Shown here piece after piece: positions 1 to 6,858 of a stretch of 45,666 nucleotides of DNA (within the stretch, counting starts at the first letter, position 1; each line of letters begins with the position of its first letter). Source of the DNA: Acidobacteria bacterium RIFCSPLOWO2_12_FULL_68_19 (GTDB lineage: Bacteria > Acidobacteriota > Vicinamibacteria > Vicinamibacterales > UBA2999); contig MELF01000001.1 in NCBI GenBank assembly GCA_001767525.1, positions 49,346 through 95,011 on the forward strand. The letters are read 5' to 3'. The position numbers and the translations under genes are program-made. The notes under the pieces were generated by a model that saw nothing but the letters and a program-made list of their open reading frames with translations, had not been told where the DNA came from and made no database searches.

Positions 1-66
1 GGCAGCGGCGAGCAGGAGCCAGCCGAGCGTGGCGACCGACCGAAAGCCCGAGAGCGCAGGACCCAA
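1..66 (-). CDS. Possible N-terminus of a secreted protein, cut by the window edge
   Basis: A minus-strand frame opens with TTG at 64-66 and reads a short basic start followed by a hydrophobic run (VATLGWLLLAAA) that resembles a signal peptide before leaving the window. It would lie just downstream of the FG-GAP gene on the same strand. There is no clear ribosome binding site and only about 22 residues are visible, so the call rests on hydrophobicity alone. Confidence 0.25.
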   Translation of the reverse strand, partial: MGPALSGFRSVATLGWLLLAAA

Positions 67-82
67 GGAACGAACGCGACCG

Positions 83-1687
83 TTATCTGGCAAACACGTA
101 CACGGCGCCGGCTTCGTCCATCGAGTTGTCGCCCTGGGTGCCGTTGACGCCGCGCGCGGCGCTGTCTTCGCCGCGGGCGCCCGCGACGAGCGTGCCGCCG
201 TTCCGGCTCACCGCCACCGCGCCGCCGAATTCGTCGTACGCCTCGGTGTTCGAGCCCTTGACGTACGCCTGCTGGCTCCACATCGTCCCGCTGCGGGTGA
301 ACACATAGACCGCGCCCGCTTCAGGCGCGGACTCGTCGTTCTGGGGTCCGTTGATGCCGCGCGCCGCGCTGTCCTCGTTCTGCGCGCTGACGAGGAGCGT
401 GTTGCCGTCGCCGCTCAGCGCGAGACGGACGCCGAACCAGTCGGCTTCGCCCTGGTTCGACGGCTTCACGTACGCCTGCTGCGTCCACATGGCGCCGCTC
501 CGGACGAAGATCGCCGCGGCGCCGGCCGATCGATCCGCCTTCTGGTCCGTGGCGCCCACCTCGGACGGCGAGTGCACGACTCCAGCGCAGAGGCAATCCT
601 CGTCGAGGGATCCGACCGCCAGCGTGTTGCCATCATCGCTCAATCCGACCGACACGCCCCAGGAATCGCCTCCCTCGGCGTTCCACGTCTTCAGGTACGC
701 CTCCTTGCTCCAGGCCACGCCGGCGCGGCGAAAGACGTAGACGGCGCCCGAGCCGTTCCGATTCGTGTCGATCGGCGCGTTGACCGTCCTGCCCGATCCC
801 GCCTCGTCATAGACGCCGACGGCGAGCGTGGAGCCGCCGCCGTCGAGCGCGACGGAGTAGCCGAACTGGTCGCCGAGGGTGAAGTTGGTGGGGGTATCGG
901 ATTTCAGGTAGGCCTGCTGTGCCCAGGTGCCGCCGGTGCGGCCGTAGACGTACACGGCGCCGGCCGAGCTCGCCGAATCGTCACGCTGGTTGCCGCCAAT
1001 GCCGCCGGCGTTGCTGTCCTCGCTCGGCGCGCCCACCGCGAGGATGGTGCCGTCGCCGCCGAGCGCCACCGAGAAGCCGAACTGATCGCCCTCGCCCGGC
1101 GTGTCCCCCTCGCCGGCGCGGCCGGTGTTCGACGCCTTGACGTAGGCCTGCTGCGCCCAGGCGCCGCCGCTGCGCGTGAACACGTACACCGCGCCCGCCT
1201 GCGGGATGGAGTTGTCGGCCTGGTTGCCGTTGACGCCGGTTGCGCCGCTCGACTCCCAGAACGCCGCCACCGCCAGCGTGTTGCCGTCCGCGCTGAGCGC
1301 CACGGCGTTGCCGAAGTGGTCGCCGCTGCCGGCGTTCGACGCCTTCAGGTACGCCTGCTGCACCCAGGTGTCCCCCTTGCGGACGTACACGTACACGGCG
1401 CCGGCGTTGTAGGCCGACTCGTCGTTCTGGTTGCCGCCGACCCCGCGGGCGCCGCTGCTCTCGTGCTGGGCGCCGACGGCGATGGTGGTGCCGTCGGCGC
1501 TCACCGCCACGGCGTTGCCGATGTGGCCGTCGAGCGCGCCACCCTCGCCGAAATGGTCGTACATCCCCGGGTTCGATGCCTTGAGATAGGCGACCTGTTT
1601 CCATCCGCCTGCCTGCCGCGCGTGCAGCGTCGCAGCGGCCAGCAGCCCTGCACAGACGACGAGCGTACCCAGGAGCCTCGGGCTCAT
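83..1687 (-). CDS. Secreted seven-bladed FG-GAP (integrin-like) beta-propeller protein
   Basis: The protein is about 534 residues. A signal peptide is visible (hydrophobic stretch LLGTLVVCAGLLAAATL), followed by seven repeats of about 70-80 residues. Each repeat has the pattern D-x-FG-x-x-VALS-x-DG-x-TLAVGA, then GAVYVF and W-x-QQAYLK. This is the FG-GAP/integrin-alpha propeller pattern, and seven units would close one propeller. Blade 4 and blade 5 are the most divergent. The ATG at 1687 is chosen because GGAGG lies 8 nt upstream and the signal peptide begins there; an upstream in-frame ATG lacks this. No enzymatic motif is seen, so an extracellular adhesion or scaffold role is an inference. 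It is followed on the same strand by a possible second secreted protein at the window edge. Confidence 0.85.
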   Translation of the reverse strand: MSPRLLGTLVVCAGLLAAATLHARQAGGWKQVAYLKASNPGMYDHFGEGGALDGHIGNAVAVSADGTTIAVGAQHESSGARGVGGNQNDESAYNAGAVYVYVRKGDTWVQQAYLKASNAGSGDHFGNAVALSADGNTLAVAAFWESSGATGVNGNQADNSIPQAGAVYVFTRSGGAWAQQAYVKASNTGRAGEGDTPGEGDQFGFSVALGGDGTILAVGAPSEDSNAGGIGGNQRDDSASSAGAVYVYGRTGGTWAQQAYLKSDTPTNFTLGDQFGYSVALDGGGSTLAVGVYDEAGSGRTVNAPIDTNRNGSGAVYVFRRAGVAWSKEAYLKTWNAEGGDSWGVSVGLSDDGNTLAVGSLDEDCLCAGVVHSPSEVGATDQKADRSAGAAAIFVRSGAMWTQQAYVKPSNQGEADWFGVRLALSGDGNTLLVSAQNEDSAARGINGPQNDESAPEAGAVYVFTRSGTMWSQQAYVKGSNTEAYDEFGGAVAVSRNGGTLVAGARGEDSAARGVNGTQGDNSMDEAGAVYVFAR

Positions 1688-1782
1688 AGATGAAGCCTCC
1701 AATGGATCAACGAATGCCAACCGAGGACATGACCGTGACGACCGGGTGGGACGTCAGGCGGCGCGCGCGCCGCGTCGACTCC

Positions 1783-1846
1783 GGCGCCGGGACTTCAGGC
1801 TCTGGCGCCCAGGGCCTGGCGCCCAGAGCCTGACGCCAGGAGCCTA
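1783..1846. repeat. GGCGCCCAGAGCCT-type intergenic repeat
   Basis: Imperfect direct and inverted copies of a GGCGCCCAGRGCCTG unit fill the gap between the FG-GAP gene and the DUF6152-like gene (GGCTCTGGCGCCCAGG against GGCGCCCAGAGCC). It could fold as a strong hairpin and act as a terminator for the gene at 1844-2257. It belongs to the same style of short intergenic repeats as those at 5594-5649 and 37715-37741. Confidence 0.5.
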
Positions 1847-2257
1847 CTGCGCCTGCGGCGCCTGACCGTAGTTGGCGGTCTGGAGCACGACCTTGCCCGA
1901 ATCGGCCAAGATGACGCGGGCGCGCTCGGTCAGGTTCATGTAGGGCGCGCCGCTCTTCAGCCGGCGGCCGGTGAGCGTGACCTTCACGCCTGGTTTGACG
2001 TCGGTGACCCAGCCGCTGCGAATCAACTGCTGCGCCCCGCCCATTTCGGCCTGCCAGCGGACGGTCTTGCCGTCGCCGGCCACGTCGACCACGAGAATGG
2101 AGTGCGGATTGATCAACTGCGTCTCGACGACGACGCCGCTGATGTCCACGATGTCTTCGATGTACCGCCCGGCATCGCCATGATGCGCCCACGCGACACC
2201 CGAGAGCACGATCGCGCCGATGGCGGCGCATGTTCCGACGAGTGCAATCTTCTTCAC
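1844..2257 (-). CDS. DUF6152-like small periplasmic protein
   Basis: This encodes 137 residues. A signal peptide (KKIALVGTCAAIGAIVLSGVAWA) ends before a mature N-terminus beginning HHGDAGRY. A small beta-rich domain follows, with NPHSILVVDV and the motif LTGRRLKSGAPYMNL. The His-His mature start, the size and the pattern match the DUF6152 family of exported proteins of unknown function. The GTG at 2257 is chosen because GGAGGAATTGCCTC precedes it; the frame runs open further upstream but that part is antisense to coding sequence. It lies 68 bp downstream of the cytochrome gene at 2326-3477 on the same strand and may be co-transcribed, so a role linked to periplasmic redox or metal chemistry is possible but not shown. 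Confidence 0.75.
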   Translation of the reverse strand: MKKIALVGTCAAIGAIVLSGVAWAHHGDAGRYIEDIVDISGVVVETQLINPHSILVVDVAGDGKTVRWQAEMGGAQQLIRSGWVTDVKPGVKVTLTGRRLKSGAPYMNLTERARVILADSGKVVLQTANYGQAPQAQ

Positions 2258-2325
2258 GAGGCAATTCCTCCAGTCGGATTTGGTTGAAGATCCACTATAC
2301 TCCGCGCCTCTTCCGGCGGGCAATT

Positions 2326-3477
2326 TCAGTACGGCTTCGGCGGACCCGGCCGGGCGAACCTGGCCGCGTCGATGGCGGCGTTCGGCTGCACCGAGCTCAA
2401 CTCGAAGTTCGACCGGCCGTCGAGCCACGTCGTCGTCCACTTGAAGGGGAGCTTTACGCCCTCCACCTCCCGGTAGTCCGAGTAGTCGGTCCGGATCGGC
2501 AGGCGCCCGACGACCGACGGCGTCGACCGCACCAGCCGCGTCAGCAGTCCCGTCTCCTCGTCGAAGTACATCGTGACGAGCGCATTCCCCTTGGTCCCCT
2601 GCACGGCGAGGACCGGGCGGTCGTTGATGAAATCGGTGCTGCTGCGCGCGTTGGCCAGCGCCTGCTTCACGTTGGCCGGGAAGGCCAGCTCGGCGTCGGC
2701 GCGGACCGAGTCGAGCTCGGCGCCGTGGAACTCCATGACGTCGATTGGCTTGAAGGGCGCCGACAGCCATCCGGTCTGCCCATCGAACACGGTGGCGTTG
2801 TCGCCCGACGCCGAATCGCGGACGACGACCGCCTTCTGGTTCGGCGCCTTCGCGTAGATCTCGACCGGGCGCGGGAATCCTTCCGGTCCGTACCCGGCAT
2901 AGGTCCCCTTGGCGAGGACGCTCGTGAGACCGGTCGCCCGCGCGCCGCCGACGGCCTGCAGGTGCTTGTCCAGAATCTGGGCCGCCGAGGGCGTCCCTGG
3001 GGGCGCCGGCGGCAGCAGGACGTCGAGCTCGTCGGGCGGCGGCGTGCCGTAGAGCAGCGTCAGGCTCGGCGTCACCTTCGGCCGGTTGGCGCCGCGATGG
3101 CACGAGAAGCAGGTGACGACCTGGCGGCCGCCGAAGTACTGCTTGTTGATCTCCGCCATCATGCCGACCATCCGCCGCGCCGTCTGCTTGCGGGGGCTGA
3201 CGTCCTCGGCGTAGCGGGCCCAGTTGTTCGATCCGCCCGTGTGGCAGTCCTCGCACGAGAACCCGAGGGACGCCGAGAAGACGCCCATCGTGCCCATGAA
3301 CTCATCGACGGAGATGCCGCCGAGCGCGGTGACGTTCTTGAAGACGTTCTCGGCCAGCACCTCGCGCGGCAGCTCGGCGCGCGCCGCGCCCTGGCCGCTC
3401 GCGAGCGCGACGGCGGTGATCCACAGAGACGCGGTTCCCGCAACGGCCCACCCGGCGTGCCTCCACTCTCGTGTCAT
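2326..3477 (-). CDS. Di-haem PSRC-type cytochrome c family protein
   Basis: The protein has 383 residues: an N-terminal export signal (about 10-34), then two c-type haem motifs, CEDCH (75-79) and CFSCH (123-127). The surrounding sequence (VDEFMGTMGVFSASLGFSC and MMAEINKQYF) resembles the photosynthetic reaction centre cytochrome c subunit domain that is common in non-phototrophic Acidobacteriota. The C-terminal 200 residues form a separate beta-rich domain of the outer-membrane-lipoprotein-sorting/DUF type (VMEFHGAELDSVRA, YFDEETGLLTRLVR). Only two of the four haems of true PSRC cytochromes are present. The start is supported by GGAGGAGCAC before the ATG. It is divergent from the cytochrome c gene at 3621, suggesting a shared control region and linked electron-transfer roles. 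Confidence 0.8.
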   Translation of the reverse strand: MTREWRHAGWAVAGTASLWITAVALASGQGAARAELPREVLAENVFKNVTALGGISVDEFMGTMGVFSASLGFSCEDCHTGGSNNWARYAEDVSPRKQTARRMVGMMAEINKQYFGGRQVVTCFSCHRGANRPKVTPSLTLLYGTPPPDELDVLLPPAPPGTPSAAQILDKHLQAVGGARATGLTSVLAKGTYAGYGPEGFPRPVEIYAKAPNQKAVVVRDSASGDNATVFDGQTGWLSAPFKPIDVMEFHGAELDSVRADAELAFPANVKQALANARSSTDFINDRPVLAVQGTKGNALVTMYFDEETGLLTRLVRSTPSVVGRLPIRTDYSDYREVEGVKLPFKWTTTWLDGRSNFELSSVQPNAAIDAARFARPGPPKPY

Positions 3478-3620
3478 GTGCTCCTCCGCTCCTCCCTCCC
3501 AAGGTCCAGCGCGGCGAACCGCGCGGAAAAGATCACAGTGTAGCTCGTTTGCGCCATTTCCTCCTCGTCTCGTGTGTTCTATGATCGCGAAACGTTCGTC
3601 AGGAGATCCGCGGAGGTTCT
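3478..3620. promoter_or_regulatory. Divergent intergenic region with promoters for the two cytochrome genes
   Basis: This 143-bp gap separates the divergently oriented cytochrome genes, so both 5' control regions must lie in it. Strong Shine-Dalgarno sequences flank it on each side (GGAGGAGC for the minus gene, GCGGAGG for the plus gene). No confident -35/-10 pair was identified. Confidence 0.5.
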
Positions 3621-4574
3621 ATGCGAAGAGTCGTGTGGATGCTGGTCGTTGCCGTCGTTTCCACCGTGTCGGTCGGCCTCGTGTCGCAGGAAGCGACGGG
3701 GCTGCACCCGGACAAGCCATGGGCGTTTCCGTCGCGCATCGAGAAGCCGTTTCCCGAAGACGATGCGCCGAAGACGCTTCCCGGCAGCATGCGCACGTAC
3801 ACGATGGCGCAGATCGACGATCTGTCGAATCCGCCCGACTGGTATCCCGACCAGCACCCGACCCCGCCGCCGATCGTCGTCAAGGGGCATGGCGGCGCGA
3901 TGGCGTGCGGCGCGTGCCACCTGATGTCGGGCCTCGGGCATCCGGAGTCGTCCGATCTGACGGGGCTCAGCGCCGAGTACATCGTCCAGCAGATGGCCGA
4001 CTTCAAGAGCGGCGCGCGGAAGGATCCGACGGGCAAGCGGATGAACGGCATCGCCGTCGAGGCGACCGACGAGGACGTGCGCCAGGCGGCCCAGTACATC
4101 GCGGCGCTGCCGCGGCGCGCGTTCCAGAAGGTGACCGAGGCCGACATGGCGCCGCGCACGGCGCTGCGCAACGGCCGCATGCGCTACCTCGCCGAGGAGG
4201 GCGGCACCGAGCCGATCGGCGGCCGCATCATCACGGTGCCCGAGGACCCGGCGCGGGCGCGGCTCCGCGATCCGAATTCCGGGTTCGTGTCGTACGTGCC
4301 GCGCGGAAGCCTGGCGAGAGGCAAGGCGATCGTCGAGACCGGCGGCGGCCGGACCGTGATGTGCACCGTCTGCCACGGAAACGACCTGAAGGGGCTCGGC
4401 AAGGTTCCGCGGCTCGCGGGGATGCATCCGATCTACACCGTGCGGCAGCTCCACTGGTTCAAGGACGGCACGCGCAACGGCGCCGACGCCGCCCAGATGA
4501 AGCCGGTCGCCGACCCGCTCACCGACGAGGACATCGTCGCCGTCAGCGCGTACCTGGGATCGCTCGCGCCATGA
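3621..4574 (+). CDS. Di-haem cytochrome c, exported
   Basis: The protein has 317 residues with a signal peptide at about 1-21. Two class-I-like cytochrome domains carry the haem motifs CGACH (96-100) and CTVCH (248-252). Each motif is followed by the LAG/LTGLSAEY-x-x-x-QM-x-DFKSG-x-R pattern that carries the distal Met ligand (KRMNGIA and AAQMKPVA). The arrangement resembles c4-like di-haem cytochromes that hand electrons to terminal oxidases or periplasmic dehydrogenases. GGAGG lies just upstream of the ATG. The stop codon overlaps the start of the next gene (ATGA), so the hydrolase is translationally coupled. Confidence 0.85.
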   Translation: MRRVVWMLVVAVVSTVSVGLVSQEATGLHPDKPWAFPSRIEKPFPEDDAPKTLPGSMRTYTMAQIDDLSNPPDWYPDQHPTPPPIVVKGHGGAMACGACHLMSGLGHPESSDLTGLSAEYIVQQMADFKSGARKDPTGKRMNGIAVEATDEDVRQAAQYIAALPRRAFQKVTEADMAPRTALRNGRMRYLAEEGGTEPIGGRIITVPEDPARARLRDPNSGFVSYVPRGSLARGKAIVETGGGRTVMCTVCHGNDLKGLGKVPRLAGMHPIYTVRQLHWFKDGTRNGADAAQMKPVADPLTDEDIVAVSAYLGSLAP

Positions 4575-5593
4575 AGGCGCCGGCGGTCCTGCTCGCGCTG
4601 TGCGTCCTGACGCTGCCGCCGGTGGCGGCCGCGCAGGCGCCGCCGAAGAACTACACCATCGATCCGTGGCACATCTTCGTCCCCAAGCCGGTTCCGAATC
4701 CGGTGACGCGCGTCGTCGAGCCGATTCCGGAGTCGAATCTCACGGCGGAGATCGTCTTCGTCGAGATGAACGACGGCGTATACTCGCCGATCGCGGTGAT
4801 GAAGCCGGCTGGAAACGGCCCGTTTCCGATCGTGCTGCTGGCGCACATGAACGGCGGCCGGGGCACCCAGTGGCTGCGCGAGTGGCTCCATTACGGCAAC
4901 TGGACGCCCGAGCAGTTGCTGAAGGCCGGCTATGCCGTCGCCTGGATGCGCTACCGCGCGGAGGTCAACAACGTCTACGGGCCGCCGCTCCGCGAGAGCA
5001 CCCGCCAGGGGCGCCAGCTCTTCAACCGCGGTCCGTTCGAGTACGACGACGCGATCTCGATCGTCAAGTTCGTGAAGACGCTCCCGTACGTCGACGGCAA
5101 CCGCGTCGGGTATCTGGGACTCAGCCACGGCGGCGAGATGGCGTTCAAGATCACCTCGGAGTACCAGGGGCTGCGCTGTGCCATTGCCGTGGAGCCGGCT
5201 GCCGGCGAGTACCTCGGCGTCGGCCGCCGCCCGCCCGGGTCGCCGGAGATCCCCGAGACCCGCATGGAGGTGACCGAGGAGATGCTGCTAGGCGAGAAGG
5301 AGGAGACGCGCGGCCGCATCGACATGGCCGTGGCGATGCCGCGGGTCAACGCGATCCAGACGCCGATCCTCGTCATGGGCCGGACCAACGACGACAACAT
5401 GCCGGTGTTCAGGCTCAGCTACGAGCTGGCGCGCGAGGCGGGCAAGCAGGTCGAGTGGAAGACGTACGAGCACCGGGAGCACGGGTTCGTCTTCGTCCGG
5501 CGCAACGAGAAAGGGGTTTACGCCCCGGACCCCGTCCAGAGCCAGAGCGTCAAGGACGCGATCGCCTATTTCGACCGCTGCCTGAAGAAGTAA
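4571..5593 (+). CDS. Secreted alpha/beta hydrolase (dienelactone hydrolase/S9-like)
   Basis: The protein has 340 residues with a signal peptide (1-21, cleavage after AAAQA). The alpha/beta-hydrolase core shows a strand and oxyanion region (PIVLLAHMNGGRG), the nucleophile elbow GLSHGGEM with Ser185, a candidate acid Asp275/276 in MGRTNDDN, and catalytic His304 in HREHGF. The substrate cannot be read from sequence; dienelactone hydrolase-like and prolyl-oligopeptidase-like esterases share this pattern. It overlaps the upstream cytochrome gene by 4 nt, so the two form an operon. The physiological link between them is not evident. Confidence 0.8.
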   Translation: MKAPAVLLALCVLTLPPVAAAQAPPKNYTIDPWHIFVPKPVPNPVTRVVEPIPESNLTAEIVFVEMNDGVYSPIAVMKPAGNGPFPIVLLAHMNGGRGTQWLREWLHYGNWTPEQLLKAGYAVAWMRYRAEVNNVYGPPLRESTRQGRQLFNRGPFEYDDAISIVKFVKTLPYVDGNRVGYLGLSHGGEMAFKITSEYQGLRCAIAVEPAAGEYLGVGRRPPGSPEIPETRMEVTEEMLLGEKEETRGRIDMAVAMPRVNAIQTPILVMGRTNDDNMPVFRLSYELAREAGKQVEWKTYEHREHGFVFVRRNEKGVYAPDPVQSQSVKDAIAYFDRCLKK

Positions 5594-5649
5594 GCCGGTA
5601 GGTGGTAGCCGGTAGGCGGTAGTAGCCGGTAGCCGGTAGGTAGCCGGTC
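5594..5649. repeat. GTAGCCGGTAGG tandem intergenic repeat
   Basis: Degenerate tandem copies of a GGTAGCCGGTAGGYGGTA unit follow the hydrolase stop codon directly. The array ends where the IS91 transposase remnant begins, so it marks the breakpoint that removed the rest of the transposase gene. Confidence 0.7.
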
Positions 5650-5820
5650 TACAGGGATCGTCTCGACCTGATCGCGCTCATCGAAGACCCGAAGGCTATC
5701 CGGCGCATCCTGAGTCATCTTGGCGTCCCCACCGAGGTGCCCGCCGCCTGTCCGGCACGGCCGCCGCCGCTCCCGGTCGGACCATCAGATCCCTGGTATG
5801 AGGACACTGCGGCCCCCTGA
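5650..5820 (+). pseudogene. IS91-family transposase, C-terminal remnant
   Basis: The frame ending in TGA at 5818-5820 reads YRDRLDLIALIEDP, then IRRILSHLGVPTEVPAA, a proline-rich stretch and a final DPWYEDTAAP. This matches the characteristic end of IS91-family (HUH, rolling-circle) transposases: a DLLALIEDP-x-x-I-x-RIL-x-HLGLPTE-like block, a Pro/Ala-rich linker and a short acidic tail. Only about 55 residues remain; the N-terminus with the zinc domain and catalytic HUH/Tyr motifs is missing, and the frame begins at the tandem repeat. About 120 bp downstream lies repeat copy A, which would be the transposase-distal end of the element. Family recognition is from memory of the consensus. Confidence 0.75.
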
Positions 5821-5940
5821 AGCCCAGACGACCAGACTCATGTGACGGCCTGCGCGTGGCTCGGGCAGGGGCGCTGAGGAGAGGTGCGCCCTCGGACACG
5901 TCGTTTGAGAGCCGTGTTCGTCGGGCGCCATGATCTGCAC

Positions 5941-6077
5941 TGTGGCCGTCGGCCAATGGGCGCTGTGCGCGGGGTGATGCGGGCTGAGCATTCTGGCATC
6001 GTGGGCCCTTCGGTCGCACAAGCGGTCTTCGGTCAAGCTCGGACCGGACGGAAACGGCACTAATAGTTCCTATCGTC
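5941..6077 (+). repeat. Junction repeat, copy A (long divergent form; putative IS91-like element end)
   Basis: It starts with TGTGGCCGTCGGCCAATGGG (a 5-bp-stem hairpin, TGGCC-GTC-GGCCA) shared with copies B and C. It continues through a diverged GGTCGCACAAGCGGTCTTCGG and ends GTTCCTATCGTC, the end shared by the family. It follows the transposase remnant by about 120 bp and is directly followed by a COX2 coding fragment. Confidence 0.6.
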
Positions 6078-6216
6078 TCCGGAGTTCGAGTACGAGATCG
6101 CCTGCGCCCAGCTGTGTGGGTTGGGTCATGCCCGGATGCGTGGAATAGTCACCGTTCAGACCACCGAGTCACGGATCAAAGAGGCAGCCGAAGCGGGGAC
6201 GACCCCCTTCCTGTAA
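6078..6216 (+). pseudogene. Cytochrome c oxidase subunit II (CuA domain), C-terminal fragment
   Basis: Directly after the repeat end, an open frame reads PEFEYEIACAQLCGLGHARM, then RGIVTVQ and a tail ending in TAA at 6214-6216. C-x3-C-x3-H-x2-M is the CuA-binding motif of cytochrome oxidase subunit II. The rest of the gene is absent, so this is a C-terminal scrap fused to the repeat. It has no start codon or promoter of its own. Confidence 0.75.
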
Positions 6217-6343
6217 TCGGCCGACGGCTACTCGACGACTTTCGGCGAATTCCGGCGTTCCCGCCTTTGGCGCGGCCGCTGTGTCTGTGCCGCACGCCTC
6301 GATTGCAGATGCGTAATTCATTCGCAATTCTCGAACATGACGC

Positions 6344-6372
6344 TTGAGCACGATCGGACTGTGGGATAGGAT
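6344..6372 (+). promoter_or_regulatory. Candidate sigma-70-type promoter
   Basis: TTGAGC (6344-6349), a 17-bp spacer and TAGGAT (6367-6372) lie about 105 bp upstream of the small secreted protein gene at 6476. Each hexamer matches the consensus at four of six positions. The rest of 6217-6475 holds no recognisable gene. Confidence 0.35.
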
Positions 6373-6475
6373 CTGCGCGAATCGGGCCACATCTCGACCA
6401 CATGTCGGGCGAGTGTCACCTGTCGGACGCTTCATCCCCCGAACGTCAGATGCAGGATCAACAGGAGGCATCCCC

Positions 6476-6856
6476 ATGCGCAGAACGGGTTTCTATGTAT
6501 TCGGTGCTGCGTTGCTGCTCGCCGGAGTCACGGCGGTTGGGGCGCAGGCCCAGAGCAACAGCAAGAGGCCACCGAAGCAGACGCCGGATCGCGGCATCGA
6601 CGACGCCGACGGGCTGCCGCCGGGCCAGAAGAAGAAGCTCGGCGAGCGAAATACGAAGGCGGTGACCGTGACCACGCTGCCGAGCGGCGCCATCATGGCG
6701 CAGCTCGACGAGTCGTTCGAGGACGCCCTCGTGGTGACGCGGGACGCCGACGGAAAGATTCGCTACACGTGCCTGCATGGCTTGCCCGTGGCGGGACAAG
6801 CCGCCATCGCGGCGCCGCAGCCCGAGTCGATGGCACCGGCGCTGGAGGAGCAGTAG
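6476..6856 (+). CDS. Small secreted protein of unknown function
   Basis: The protein has 126 residues: a signal peptide (1-24, VGAQA), a basic Pro/Lys-rich segment with DADGLPPGQKKKLGERNTK, then a compact region ending with RYTCLHGLP and a disordered tail. AGGAGG lies 7 nt before the ATG. The metalloprotease gene starts 2 nt after this stop codon, so the pair is an operon. A role as accessory or inhibitor of that protease is an inference from position only. No family was recognised. Confidence 0.7.
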   Translation: MRRTGFYVFGAALLLAGVTAVGAQAQSNSKRPPKQTPDRGIDDADGLPPGQKKKLGERNTKAVTVTTLPSGAIMAQLDESFEDALVVTRDADGKIRYTCLHGLPVAGQAAIAAPQPESMAPALEEQ

Positions 6857-6858
6857 CG

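Noticed and set aside
29-1693. Long plus-strand open frame of about 554 codons opposite the FG-GAP gene
   Set aside because: It is the antisense shadow of a GC-rich repetitive gene; the product is Arg/Val/Ala-rich and lacks domains, while the minus strand has a signal peptide, SD and seven propeller repeats.
5594-5649. Tandem repeat as an origin or iteron array
   Set aside because: The units are degenerate, GC-rich and start at a stop codon; no DnaA boxes or replication gene were seen.
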